NCBI RefSeq assembly: GCF_001704415.2
Contig: NC_030816.1
Span: 79,005,713-79,069,712 of the forward strand
Reading direction: 5' to 3'
Source of the DNA: Capra hircus
Taxonomy: Eukaryota > Chordata > Mammalia > Artiodactyla > Bovidae
Length of the DNA stretch: 64,000 nt
Both the position numbers and the translations under genes were made by a program. Below, in pieces: positions 46,671 to 58,225 of the stretch. The notes beneath the pieces were generated by a model. The model was given only the letters and a program-made list of their open reading frames with translations. It did not search any database and was not told where the DNA came from. The number at the start of each line of letters is the position of its first letter. Positions within the stretch are counted from its first letter, which is position 1.

Positions 46671-46849
46671 GTAACCGCTAGTAATTTCGTGAGGGTTATT
46701 GAACATTAAGATAACAAATTATCTTGGATTTTTAAAAAGTGGCAGCTTTTTGCATTCTGCTTGTGTCAGATTTTGATAATTTATACAGGTGAACAAAATG
46801 TTGGTAGGTGTGCCACTTCCACTGGCCTTGGCTTTGTTTTTCTTCTTCC

Positions 46850-46957
46850 TCTCTTTAAATTTTCTGGTTGGGTTTTGTTTTTGGCCATATGGTGTAGCTG
46901 TGGGGATCTCAGTTCCCCGACCAGGGATTGAGCCTGGGCCACTGGGGAACTCCTGCC
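46850..46957 (-). repeat. CHR-1-type SINE
   Basis: It runs TTTTGGCCATATGGTGTAGC, then GACCAGGGATTGAGCCTGGG and CACTGGGGAACTCC. Confidence 0.85.
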
Positions 46958-49184
46958 TTTGTTTTTCTTTTATAACTGAAGGTGAAGACAAAGTTTGGGT
47001 CTTTAAAAATGCAGTCAGGGTATAGGAGCAGCAAAGTTTGTGACAGTGTACCATAGTTAAGGTACCAAATGCTTATTCTCTTTCACAGACTTCTCTATGC
47101 CAGTACAGCTAAGACTCAGAAGGTCTTCTCATGATGGGTAAACATATTTGTTTTGACTTATAAAAAAAAGTGATGTGAAAAGAGTGATCCTTTCTTTAGA
47201 GGGTTTTCAACCACTCTGGGGAGTTACAGCTTGAAAGCAAATTCATCAGTGAAGATACTTAATAGCCAAAAAAGGATATCCAAGCATAGTGGGTGGGGGG
47301 ATGGGTGTGCAGGAGGGGACTGTGTGTTTGAAGCTGGTGAACGATTTGAGGTGATGTAGCTGTTCTGAGACGGGTCCTTGGTAAACTTTCCATCCTGTAA
47401 ATCAGGTGGGCCAGGTTATACCGAGGCAACAAAAAGCCCTCAGTTCTCCGAGGTTGAGCACAAATGAGCCTATGTCTTTCTCCAGCTGTGACTCTGGTCT
47501 GCATTGATCCCCTCTGGGCCCCCAGGTCCATGGAGCAGTTTCCCTCCGGGACACCCCAAGCCTCCAGGACAGAGGGAGCAGAAAGCTATTGATGGTTTCT
47601 GAAGCGCCCACTCAGAAGCCACGCCTTTCACATCTGTTCGTGTTTATTGGTCAAAGCGGGTCGCGGGACCACTTTCAAGGGAGGGGCGTTGGGAGCAGGG
47701 AATGGTCTTGCCAGGGACCCTAGGGGTGAACCCTGATCACGGCTGCAGAGTTCCTTAAAGAGAAACTCTTTAAGGACACAGAGACCCCGGCTTTCTGACC
47801 CTCTTCATTTTAGACTCTCACTGCCCCGTGAGGGTCCCGCAGTCCCAGGGAATTTCTGCAGAGGACCAATGGCCATTACTATGAAAACAAAGACAGGGGC
47901 ATGTGAAGAATGACACGGTGAATTGGGTGCTTTTTCCCATAAAGTGAGGAATGGTGATAAGAGTTTTCTTTTAGCTCCCAAGGAATTTAGTGACGTCTCT
48001 TGAGTTCCTCTTCACTCTGCTGCAATACTATAGTGTCATCAAGTTATGCCACCTGTCACTTATGATTATCTGATGCAGATAGAAATGGAAATTAGACTTC
48101 TTTATGTACATGACTAACATAGCACCTTAGTGTCACACACACCGCACAGTGATCAGGAAATCCAGCCGAGACTATTCAGAGGCCTGCCTTTCTCCTGTAT
48201 TCCTTCCTTCCTTCCTGTTAACCTGAAAATGAGTCACTAGCTATTAGGATTCTAGATAGAAAGCTTTACACATTTGTCACAGACCAGGGAAGTTCATATC
48301 TGTGTGTATGAGTCAGTTATAAATACTAAAATATGTGATCTTTTCTCCATTTTTCAAGGAGGAAAATTTGTCTTTTGCTCTGGTTGAACATTTAAAAGTT
48401 AGCATTATGACTTAAGTCTACCTCTTATGAGAACCAATGTCAGGAGGGGTGACAAGTTACACTTCGTTTTGACACTTCATGCTTTTCTCTGGCAGGCTTT
48501 CTGCTGGGTTTGAAACACCCCATCACAACTCTTGCTGGCTATCAGAAGCAATCCCAGTGTCCTGGGGCTATGAGTCAGAGTCCTATTCATAGCTGAAAAA
48601 ATGTCAATATGAGATAAATGAGAAATATTCCTTCATCTCCTAGGAACGTTTGAAGAGCAACACAGTGACAGTTGGGGGGGTGGGGGGAACAACCCTTAAA
48701 CTATTTTGAAAGTTTCCTGTCCAAGTGACTCACCATAGCTGGCTTATTTGCTCTGATCTTGCATAAGCATCAGGGTATAAATAAATCTGACTGTGAGATA
48801 TCGTATAAACACAGTGGAAGATAATATTTTCATTAGTAATAGCTATGTTTGGGGCTCAGTTGTTTGTAGCCCTTGGGTATTTAGAAGCACTTGTCTAATT
48901 GATGATTTTCCTAAAAAAGATAGCAGGTAATTGCCACTTGATTTCCGGATGAAATTTCAGGAAAGAAAACCCCTCCAAACAGGGGAATATTCACTGTAAG
49001 GTCTTTAGTCAATGGTCCTTGACCCCCTTTTCCCTCCTTTTTATTTTAATGGAGGAGGAAATCTAATTGAAAATTCACTAGCCTCTGAGTTAGAGTGTGT
49101 TAAGAGTCTCTGCAGAATTACCTTAACCTAAGCTGTAAATTTGAAATGTCAGAGTCTTTTAAGTCATAAATCAAGCTTCCTTTC
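46958..49184 (+). other. TIAM2 intron, unique part
   Basis: No repeat or exon recognised in 2.2 kb, apart from a G-run at 48675-48688. Confidence 0.5.
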
Positions 49185-49664
49185 TTTATTTTTAAAAAGA
49201 TTTATTTGTTTATTTTTGGCTACATCAGGTCTTAGTTGCTGCACTCAGGATCTTGGTTACATGCAGGACCTTTCATGGTGGGCTCCTCTTCAGCTGAGGC
49301 ACGTGGAATCTCTAGCTGTGGCCCGTGGGCTTAGTTGCCTCTTGACATGTGGGCTTCCTGGGTGGTGCTAGTGGTAAAGAACCCACCTGCCAATTCAGGA
49401 CACATAAGAAAAGCAGATTTGATCCCTGGGTCAGGAAGATCCCCTGGAGGAGGGCATGGCAACCCACTCCAGTATTCTTGCCTGGGGAATCCCATGGACA
49501 GAGGAGCCTGGCGGACTATGGTCCATAGGGTCACAAAGAGTTGGACATGACTGAGGTAACTTAGCATGCACGTATGGGATCTTAGTTCCCTGGCCAGGGA
49601 TTGAACCTGCATCCCTTGCACTGGAAGGGAGATTCTTAACCATTGGACCACCAGGGAAGTCCTC
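49185..49664 (-). repeat. CHR-2-type SINE interrupted by Bov-tA
   Basis: The left part (ATTTGTTTATTTTTGGCTAC to CTCTTGACATGT, about 49349) and the right part (TGGGATCTTAGTTCCCTGGC to CCACCAGGGAAGTCC, from about 49574) are one element. The inserted Bov-tA separates them. Confidence 0.88.
49350..49573 (+). repeat. Bov-tA SINE nested in CHR-2
   Basis: It runs GGGCTTCCTGGGTGGTGCTA to GGTAACTTAGCATGCACG, in opposite orientation to its host. Confidence 0.92.
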
Positions 49665-49714
49665 CTAAGCTCACTCTCATTTTTTGATGCCAAGTGTAAG
49701 TTAGATTTAGGATG

Positions 49715-49929
49715 TGTGCATGTTAAGTTACTTCAGTTGTGACCAACTCTTTGCCACCCTGTGGACTGTAGCCCACCGAGCTCCTCTAAGGGATTCTCCA
49801 GGTGAGAATATTGGAGTGGGTTGCCATTTCCTCCTCCAAGGGATCTTCCCAACCCAGGAATCAAGCCTGTGTTTCTTATGTTTCCTGGCAGGCGGGTTCT
49901 TTACCACTAGGGCCACCTGGATTTAGCCC
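49715..49929 (-). repeat. Bov-tA SINE with target-site duplication
   Basis: It is flanked by TAGATTTAGGATG at 49702-49714 and 49930-49942. It ends 250 bp before the second coding exon. Confidence 0.93.
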
Positions 49930-50178
49930 TAGATTTAGGATGCTCAGGGATGGTTGGTTTACACTTTTTAAGCATTGACTCCCCTCCCTGTACACTGGTT
50001 CGGGCAGTACTGTCTCTATGATTCTTTCTGGTTTGCAGACTTGGTGCATTAAAAAAAAAGACTCTTGCTTTACAGCATTTCTATTAGCAAGCCACACTAT
50101 TACATGCATGCTGTGTTGGGGAAGAGGTGCTTTGGCTATAGGTAACTTCTGATGGGTGGTCATCTTCGTTGCTCACAG

Positions 50179-50614
50179 GAGCCGAGGTCCAAGGAGGGCA
50201 GTGACTACTTTGACAGCCGTTCGGATGGGCTGAACGTGGACACGCAGGGGCCCTCCCAGGGGTCTGTGTCCCTGTGGTCAGGGGGCTCCACTCAGATCCT
50301 GTCCCATAGAAGCGAATCTGCTCATGCGATCGGCAGCGACCCCCTTCAGCAGAACATTTACGAGAATTTCATGCGAGAGCTGGAAATGAGCAGGACCAAC
50401 ACGGAGAACCTTGAGACGTCCACGGAAACGGCCGAGTCCAGCAGCGAGTCGCTCAGCTCTTTGGAGCAATTGGACCTGCTCTTTGAGAAGGAGCAAGGGG
50501 TGGTGCGCAAAGCCGGGTGGCTCTTCTTCAAACCCCTCGTCACTCTGCAGAAGGAAAGGAAGCTGGAACTGGTGGCCCGGAGGAAATGGAAGCAGTATTG
50601 GGTGACACTTAAAG
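50179..50614 (+). CDS. TIAM2: TIAM2 second coding exon (residues 381-525 plus 1 nt)
   Basis: The acceptor GCTCACAG ends at 50178 and donor GTACGT begins at 50615. The first codon, GAG, follows the phase-0 junction, giving ...RRLQ|EPRSKEGSDYFDS. The exon carries the family-conserved NIYENFMRELEMSRTNTENLE (about 439-458), an acidic Ser/Glu stretch (459-476), and the start of the N-terminal PH domain. The PH start includes VVRKAGWLFFKPL (488-500), then basic residues RRKWKQYWVTLKG (514-526) forming early PH strands. In TIAM proteins the PH with its coiled-coil extension mediates membrane and partner binding. The exon ends after the first base of Gly526. Its codon use and conservation match neighbouring TIAM2 exons, and no disruption is seen. 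Confidence 0.97.
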
Positions 50615-52559
50615 GTACGTGGTCTTCACCACCCAGGGGGTCCCAGGAGTTCTTTCCTCTGCTCTCATCATTCCTAGAAAATGTCAGCAAGTCCAGGCTG
50701 GACTGGAGTTCATGTGCAGGTATCTGATCTAGAACCTTCCAGCCTGCTTTCCTAAAATATCTTCTCAAACCTGTATAATATGTTCATTTAACAGTCGTAT
50801 GCATCCTTCATTCTATTCAGTGATGATTGAAGGTAACAACTATTGCTTATTATTTTATAGGGGTTTCTGTACTACTCTTTTAATACTTGTCCTGCATTTG
50901 GGGGATGGGAGGGGAGCCCCGGATAAGTAACCAGGTGTAGTTGAGTTATTTGGAACGTTGAGCATGGATTGTGCACATGTTCAGAACCCCAGAGAGGCAG
51001 TCCTCCCCAGCTTGTACAGTGAAGAATTTCATCCGCATCATTTGGTTTGTGTCACTCCACGTTGATGAGCTAAGAGGAAATAGGAGAAAGCCTTTGTTTT
51101 GTGAGGATGATAAAAGTTTTTCACAAGCCTTACCATTTAAAAATTATGATTGCCTCTCACATTGTGGATGGATAGATTATTTGAAGTGATCTGAGGCTCT
51201 GAGTCAGGATTGTGTTGATTTATACAGATGCGAATGCTGAGCAACCCCATAGCCCCAGGCATTTCTGCACAGCTGTCCTGAGACTCTTTGTCAGAGGAAC
51301 CTGGTGTGGTTCCTCATTAGCAGCTGGTACCCTTCCTTGTCACAGGAGAAGGCAGAAATGAGGGGCATGCTACACAGAGTGCTGGTGAAAGGCCCAGAGC
51401 TATCTGCAGTGCTCCCCATATTTAGAAATTGTGAGCTTTGGGGAGCTGGCATCAATTCATTACCCAGCACCCTCTGGGAAAGGGACACAGAGAAGCCATC
51501 TCATCACTAGGTAACAACTTCCCCCAGCAAACTGGAGGTTTTGTGCAAGCCGAGACTCGGCATCCCTCACAGGTGCAGCCCTCTTTTCCAGTTCTTGATC
51601 GGATCCTCGTGATACCTTGTGGCTGAGGAAGGCAAAGGGCAACCCCCTGGGGGAGGCGGGGTCTTCTGCGGAAGGACGGAAGAGATTTGGAAAGCTGGAA
51701 TAATGGATTGGATCCAGCAAGATAACATTTTTAAGGGATAAGTTGATGCTTTTAAGGTTTAATGATCAAAGAACTACCCAAGTGCGTGAGAGGGTGATGT
51801 GGCTCTAGAGCGTGTCAGACAGTTTTCTTCAACGTGAAGTTTGTTTACTAAAATGGATGCTTTGAAACGCTGAAAGCAGGACACTTTCCTTACCTGCCTT
51901 GTGGCTTTGAAACCCCTGGCGCAGACCCATGGTGGTGGTGGTGGGGGGGGAGGGGTGTGTGTCTGTGTGTCCATATCCTGCTTTGAGAAGCACAGCCATT
52001 GGTGACACCGAGGGGCTGTAGAGCTGTGCTGTATGGAAGATGGCAACGATTTAGCAACATTTAACCTGGAGGACTGAGAACTGGGGTGACAGTGAGTATA
52101 GCAGTCTACGGGAAGAGACACTGAGTTTATTCTGGTTTATCAGAGGTTGGGACAGGACTGAGAGGTAGAAGACAAGCTGATGGTGAATTAGTGTAAAAAA
52201 TACACAAAGGGAAAAACCAAAAACCTTTCCAGAGTTTGTGCTCCCGGAGATGTTCGTAGTGTCAGGTGGTTGGAGGCCCCTGGGGGAGGTGCGGGCAGGT
52301 GTCACTTAAGGTTGAAAGAGGACATCCCTAGAACACTGTCTCCCATCCTGGCAGCTGCCCGGGGAGCCTCTGGCTGCTGGCTTCCGGGGCACGGGTGGTC
52401 CTGACTTGTCTCTGACCATTGTAAGAGCCACGGGCCTGCCTGGACCCTTGCTTGTTAAGCATTTGAAGCCCCGTGGATAAAGGATGCTCTCTAGGTGACA
52501 GTGTTATAAAGCACACATCCCTTTGTTTCCTTTGCAGCCCAGGCTTGGCATGAGGACTT

Positions 52560-52580
52560 CCCCCCCCCCCCCACCCCCCC
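52560..52580. repeat. Poly-C tract
   Basis: This is twenty C broken by one A. Confidence 0.97.
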
Positions 52581-52709
52581 AGTATAGCCTATCCCATGTG
52601 GTTTTCTATGCCTCTGGGAATTCAGTGTGTTGAGTTCAGCTTTCTTGGCTTAGAATCCAAGCTGTAATATTTGAGCTTAACTGTTTGGTTTAATTGTAGT
52701 TAAAAGCGT

Positions 52710-52761
52710 GTATATATATATATGTATGTATATATATATATACACGCACACTCACACACAT
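52710..52761. repeat. TA/TG/CA microsatellite
   Basis: It runs GTGTATATATATATATGTAT, then TATATA and CACACA units. Confidence 0.95.
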
Positions 52762-53681
52762 ACATTTAGGCAGAGTTTTAAAATTATCTTTGAAGTATCT
52801 ATGTAAATAAAGTTGAAGCAGTGCTTTTAAGAGAGCAGCTATCAGCCAACCGTCTGGTTGCCCACCTACATTGAATGTATAGGTATGCTAAGGGCACACA
52901 TGTTTTTTAGGGTTTGGAGGATGTAATAAAACTTTAACAAGGGTGATTCTGCTTTCCAGCTGTCTTTTCCAGTGAGTGGATTTACTTGTGGTTCGCAGGG
53001 GACTTCCTGGGCAGAATGTTGGCAGGGGGGATAAACTGTCCCTCAGAACGCACAATAGGTGGGGTGCTAGGGCTGGCAGCATCTTGGTATCTGCCCGAAA
53101 TGACTTTTACTTCCTCTAGATAGAATGATTCAAGCCCCGGCCACTGAGAGCTCAGTGTTAAGGGAACTATTGGAAAGAATTTGGACTGGGGTGGAGCTGG
53201 CACCGCTACCCTGGTCCTCAGGTGCCCGGGTCATGGGATGTTCTATGTGCAGCAATAGCATTAATCAGACATTTCTTGATGGAAAGATGGGAGGGTTATT
53301 TGTAAGTACATCAGTGGCTGGAACAAGGCACTGGCTCAGGCCTGCCAGGCCATAAAGGTCATGCCCCTTGCCCTTGTTCTAAGAGGCTCTCTGCATTTGG
53401 ATGTGTGTTGATTGTGGGAGGAGAGATTGCTCAGTGCCCCGCTCAGAGTACTCAAGGGATCAGAGAGTACCAGGGAGGGAGAAAGCGCTGCCTCAGGGAT
53501 GCCGTTCCTGGGGGCAGAGCTGGGGTCGTGCCCTTTTTTTCCTCCTGATTTCTATGCTGTGCTGGGTTTCATTGTAACCTTGTGTGACCATGTTTCCCTT
53601 TTCTCCCTTCTTCTCGTTCCTTTCCTACATGGATCCTCAGGACCTGTGACAGGGGCCGTACTGTGCTCTTCTCTTTCACAG

Positions 53682-53854
53682 GATGCACGCTGCTGTTTTA
53701 CGAGACCTACGGGAGGAATTCCATGGATCAGAGCAGTGCCCCCCGCTGTGCCCTGTTTGCAGAAGACAGCATCGTGCAGTCTGTCCCGGAACATCCCAAG
53801 AAGGAACATGTTTTCTGCCTCAGCAACTCCTTCGGGGATGTCCACCTGTTCCAG
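53682..53854 (+). CDS. TIAM2: TIAM2 third coding exon (PH domain core, residues 526-583)
   Basis: The acceptor TCTCTTTCACAG ends at 53681. The two leading bases GA complete Gly526, giving GCTLLFYETYGRNSMDQSS. The exon encodes the middle PH strands, including ALFAEDSIVQSVPEHPKKEH and VFCLSNSFGDVHLFQ. It ends on a codon boundary at CAG 53854. The donor GTACTG matches consensus poorly at positions +4 to +6, so this junction may be the least efficient of those visible. Phase and protein continuity with the next exon (FQ|ATSQTDLENW) support it. The open frame runs only 17 codons into the intron. Confidence 0.97.
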
Positions 53855-54083
53855 GTACTGCTGAGCTTTCTAAATGGAGGGTGGAGGCGAGATCTTATGT
53901 CTCGTTAGGACGAGAAGGATCCGAATTAAGAGGCATGACTTAGCGATAAAATCGAGTAAAAGCCATTAAACTTTGGATTAAAGTTTAAGCACGAGAACTG
54001 GCCTCTGCTGACTGCCAGGCACCATGGGGCTGTCACCATTCAGCTGTTCACCCAGCAAGCATTTCTTGGGTGCCTGTGTGCCT

Positions 54084-54306
54084 GCACATGTGCTAAGTCG
54101 ATTCAGTCGTGTCTGCCTCTTTGAGACCCCATGGGCTGTATCCCGCCAGGCTCCTCTGTCCATGGGATTCTCCAGACAAGAATACTGGAGTGGGTTGCCG
54201 TGCCCTCCTCCAGGGGATCTTCCTGACCTAGGGATCAAACCCGTGTCTCTTACGTCTCCTTCATTGGCAGGCAGGTTCTTTACCACTAGTGCCATCTGGG
54301 AAGCCC
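54084..54306 (-). repeat. Bov-tA SINE in TIAM2 intron
   Basis: It runs GCACATGTGCTAAGTCGATT to GTGCCATCTGGGAAGCCCC, near full length, in the 1-kb intron between PH exons. Confidence 0.93.
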
Positions 54307-54854
54307 CGTATTTCCAGTATTCCACTCAAATTCTCAGTATTTACAGACAACTATTTGAATATTATTGTGTCCTCCCGGAGATGTTCTTTTATTGTAATTT
54401 TTCATAATTGAGTCCATACCATGGATGTAATTTCATATCCAGGTTTCAAAATGTATAGCATTTTGCTCCTAATATTTCCTCATCTTATTAAAATTATGAA
54501 GGTAGCCTGCTCTTTCAGAGAGCGACGAGATGTACACTGCGTGAATATACCCTGTTTTTTCTTTTTTTGTATTTTTGTTACTCTCTTGCTGCATGAACAG
54601 CTTGATTCTGGTTTGTCTTCCCGTCGTATCTGGGGCCATGTGACACCCTTGATGCTCTCCCAGGCCCTCTGGAGTCACAGAAGCCTGCAGATCTGTGTTC
54701 AGTGTGTTTTTTAAACTTAAAGAGTTTTTATGAAGTGGAGGTATTTGGGGGTTTTACATATCCAAGCCCAGGCTGCCACGTGGGAGAACACTTTTGTGGA
54801 GAAACAGTTCCAAATCTCTTCCCCCTCCCTACCCCCCGCCCTCTCTGTGTTTAG

Positions 54855-55079
54855 GCCACCAGCCAGACAGACCTGGAGAACTGGGTCACCGCCATCCACT
54901 CGGCCTGCGCATCCCTCTTTGCAAAGAAACACGGCAAAGAGGACACAGTCCGGCTGCTGAAGAACCAGACCAGAAACCTCCTCCAGAAGATTGACATGGA
55001 CAGCAAGATGAAGAAGATGGCGGAGTTACAGCTGTCCGTGGTGAGCGACCCAAAGAACAGGAAGGCCATAGAGAACCAG
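54855..55079 (+). CDS. TIAM2: TIAM2 fourth coding exon (PH end and coiled-coil start, residues 584-658)
   Basis: The acceptor TGTGTTTAG ends at 54854. The exon is 75 codons, phase 0 on both sides, with donor GTACAG at 55080. It encodes ATSQTDLENWVTAIHSACAS, the C-terminal PH helix with its hallmark Trp593. Next comes the charged, heptad-like segment FAKKHGKEDTVRLLKNQTRN and LLQKIDMDSKMKKMAELQLS (about 605-645), the start of the coiled-coil part of the PHn-CC-Ex module. It ends ...RKAIENQ. In the family this continues as a segment beginning near WEQNLE; I found no exon encoding that between 55080 and 64000. Intron read-through would stop at 55325. Confidence 0.97.
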
Positions 55080-55435
55080 GTACAGATTATCTATGAGTGT
55101 CTCCTCCCGTTACTCACCTCCCTTGCAGCAAACTCAGATGGGGGAGCTGGTTCTTACACGTATGGCGGAAATAGTTTCTGTGGTCTCTTGGTTCAAGTAC
55201 TTAAATGGGTGCACTTTTGTCATATGGGAAATAAGATCTGCTTTGGTGGCTGTATACGGATAGTGGAACATTTTCTGACCAAATCTTGTTTCCTCGTATT
55301 GAGGAGCTCCTATTTGCCTAGCTGATTCTGTGAATATTGTCACTTTTGGAACAAAATTTGTATATTAAAACTACTGGATTCTAATATGTATTAGGTATGA
55401 TTCTAATACAGAGAATGGCTTCAAAAACAGTAGTT

Positions 55436-55818
55436 TGGTTGTTGTTCAGTTGCTATGTCGTATCTGATTTTTTGTGACCTCACAACCTGCAACACATAAG
55501 CTTTCTTGTCCATCACTGTCTCCCGGAGTTTGCTCAAACTCATGTCCATTGAATGTGTTGGTGATGCTATCCAACCATCTCATCCTCTGTCACCCCCTTT
55601 TCCTCCTGCCCTCAATTTTTCCCAGCATCAGGGTCTTTTCCAGTGAGTCGGCTCTTTGCATCAGGTGGCCAAAGTCAGTATCAGTCCTTCCGATGAATAT
55701 TCAGGGTTGATTTCCTTTAGGATCGACTGGTTTGATGTCCTTGCTGTCCAAGGGACTCTCAAGGGTCTTCTCCAATACCACAGTGTGAAAGCACTGGTTC
55801 TTTGGCGCTCAGCCTTCA
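55436..55818 (-). repeat. BovB LINE 3' fragment in TIAM2 intron
   Basis: It runs GGTTGTTGTTCAGTTGCTAT through CCAACCATCTCATCCTCTGT to TTTGGCGCTCAGCCTT. Confidence 0.92.
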
Positions 55819-56161
55819 GTGGTTTTGTATAACATAGCTATTCCTGTATCTGTGGGTTTGGGGGAAAAATACTATTTTTTGGCTTGTTTTTTCTAACAGA
55901 TGAGGTGCTAAAGAAAATGCTTTCTTTGGCCTGTTTCCACATTCATCTAGTAATTAAGCAGCTACTTTCTATGCTGCTTGCATTTTACAGGGTGGGAAGC
56001 AGCTTAGTGTTAGTCTTCTTTTCCTCAGACAACCTGAACACTTAGACAAGTGTCAGTGAAATTTCTAACACCCATCTCTTCAGTCAGGTTCGCTGGGAAA
56101 CAGACTGAGATAGAGATTTGCATGTGAGGAGTTTTATTAGGAATGCTCTCAGGAGTAAGGG

Positions 56162-56367
56162 AGTGAAGTGAAGTCGCTCAGTCGTGTCCGACTCTTTGCG
56201 ACCCCGTGAACTGTGGCCTACCATCCTCCTCTGTCCATGGGATTCCCCAGGCAAGAATACTGGAGTGGGTTGCCATTTCCTTCTCCAGTGGATCTTCCCG
56301 ACCCAGGGATCGAACAATGGTTCTCCCGCATTGCAGGTAGACGCTTTACCCTCTGAGCCATCAGGGA
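56162..56367 (-). repeat. Bov-tA SINE
   Basis: It runs GTGAAGTGAAGTCGCTCAGT to CTGAGCCATCAGGGA. Confidence 0.93.
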
Positions 56368-57513
56368 ATTAAGGAGAGACTCTGGTTCTGAATTGTGCGG
56401 AGCTGGTTCCACAGGGGGCTTAGCAGCTGGGATGGCAATGCAGAGTTGCTTGCTTCTAGTGGGGCATGCCACGGCAACTGATCAAGGTAGCTGCCTTCAG
56501 AGGGGGTGGATTCCCAAAGAGAGACCTATTGTGAGCCATGGGCAGCCGAGGGGAAGAATGCCTTTATCTTCAGAGGGGAATCAGGTGGTGCACAGCAGTA
56601 TCCACTACAGTCCCCTTCAAAACCAGTGTCCGATGACTTGGGAACTTGAAGAGGGATAGGCTGAAGATGGGTTGGCGTGTGCCTGAATCTTTCGTCCTTT
56701 TCACTTTGTAAATTATTACAGAGAGACTAGGTTCTTTAAAAAAAAATTCCATGGCAACACAACAATTTAGATTCCCCATAGAAATAATTTTGTCTGCAGC
56801 ATTTGACTTAAATCACAAATAGTCTTCTATTTGTGTCTGAATATTAACCTTGCTTAGAATTTTTTTTTCTGTCTGCATATACATGAATAACTTAGAATGT
56901 GTGGTAAGAAATTCCTGGCTGTAAATAAGAAACGGATGAAAGGCTTGCATTCAAACGATATATTTGTGACACACTAAGAATTTGGAATCTATCAATTGGC
57001 AATAGTAAAATAACCAAGTAATTCCTATCTCCTGCCCCCTCATCAGGTGTTTCTAAATGATGGTGCCGTTGAATGGATTTCCTGGTGATACCTGGATCTG
57101 TCTTTGCTTCTCTTTTTCTGACATCTTGTGTTGTCTTTCTCCCTACCCAATTCTTTCTTCTCACTATTTGTCCATCTTTAGGTATTGACATACCTAATAG
57201 ATGCCTATAGCTTCAACAAATAAAAATAATTTTAAAATACAGATCCCGTTTCTAAGAAATGTATCATTTAGTTAGAAAGCAGGCCTCATAAGCATGAAAC
57301 TAATGAATATTCTAGAATGATGTAAATTAGGGCATAGTCATCACATGCTGCGAGGGATCAGCGGTTGAGCTTGTGCTGTGGTTTTGAGGAGGTGGAGGAA
57401 ACTTCCTGGAAGAATAGGGCCTTAAAAAATTGGCAAGAGATGTGTAAGTATGAAAGAAAGCTAAACCCTATTGGGAAGAGAGTGTGGCACACGGTAGGAC
57501 AGTTTGGTGGTAT
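56368..57513 (+). other. TIAM2 intron, unassigned
   Basis: No exon or clear repeat recognised. Confidence 0.5.
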
Positions 57514-57696
57514 AGTTGACCCTTGAGTAACACAAGGGTTATGGGCTCTGACCCTCTGGCAGTCAAAAATTCACGTATAACTTATAGTTTGCCCTCTGTT
57601 TTCAACTAACCACAGTCATATAGTACTGTAGTATTTACTTGAAATCTATGTATAAGTGGACCCGTGCAGTTCAAATCCTTATTGTTCAAGGGTCAC
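57514..57696. mobile_element. Tigger2/MER28-like DNA transposon, internally deleted
   Basis: The ends are inverted repeats: GTTGACCCTTGAGTAACAC at the left, and TTATTGTTCAAGGGTCAC at the right (complement GTGACCCTTGAACAATAA). The interior keeps AAAAATTCACGTATAACTTA and TAAGTGGACCCGTGCAGTTC. At 183 bp it is MITE-sized, with no transposase frame. Confidence 0.8.
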
Positions 57697-58116
57697 ATGT
57701 AGGAGTAACAGAGTGGTGGCTTGGGTCTCCTGAGCACACGGGAGCGGAGATGTGGGCTGGAAAGGGATGAAGAGATGGAGGTTTGGTGGGGCAGGGACTG
57801 GTGTAGCTTTTTCAGGGTCTGTGAGATAACACTGGGATGTAAGCCTCTAGACCTAAGGGAGGAACATGGGTTTTTACATTGTGATGAAAGCATGATGAAT
57901 GCATCCTCTTTGGAAGATTAATCTGGCAGTGGCTTGGATAGGAGTCAGAATGACCCTGCTCTGCATGTGCAGCTACGAAGGTCTGGACCAGAGTAACAAG
58001 ACAGAAGTGTAACAATTTATATGGAAGATGTTCCTCCAAATGCATCATTTTCGATAATTTTATAGAATATTACAAATAGTTTCCTATGCATCTGAATTGA
58101 AATGTTCCTCAAACAG

Positions 58117-58225
58117 AAGATTTATTTATAGTGTGGCATGTGGGATCTTAGTTCCCCAGTCATGGATTGAACCTGTGCCCCTTGCAGAGGAAAGTCTTAA
58201 CCCTTGGATGGTCAAGGAAGTTCCA
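58117..58225 (-). repeat. CHR-1-type SINE
   Basis: It shows GTGGGATCTTAGTTCCCCAG and GGATTGAACCTGTGCCCCTT, ending GGTCAAGGAAGTTCC. Confidence 0.87.

Larger units (their letters stand above)
50615..53681 (+). other. TIAM2 intron
   Basis: No young SINE or LINE recognised in 3 kb. It has a GTG/G-rich tract at 51930-51970, a poly-C at 52560-52580 and a TA/CA microsatellite at 52710-52761. Confidence 0.6.

Noticed and set aside
52535..52600. Possible exon after TTTCCTTTGCAG near 52537
   Set aside because: It runs at once into a poly-C tract, breaks TIAM2 phase and matches nothing in the protein.
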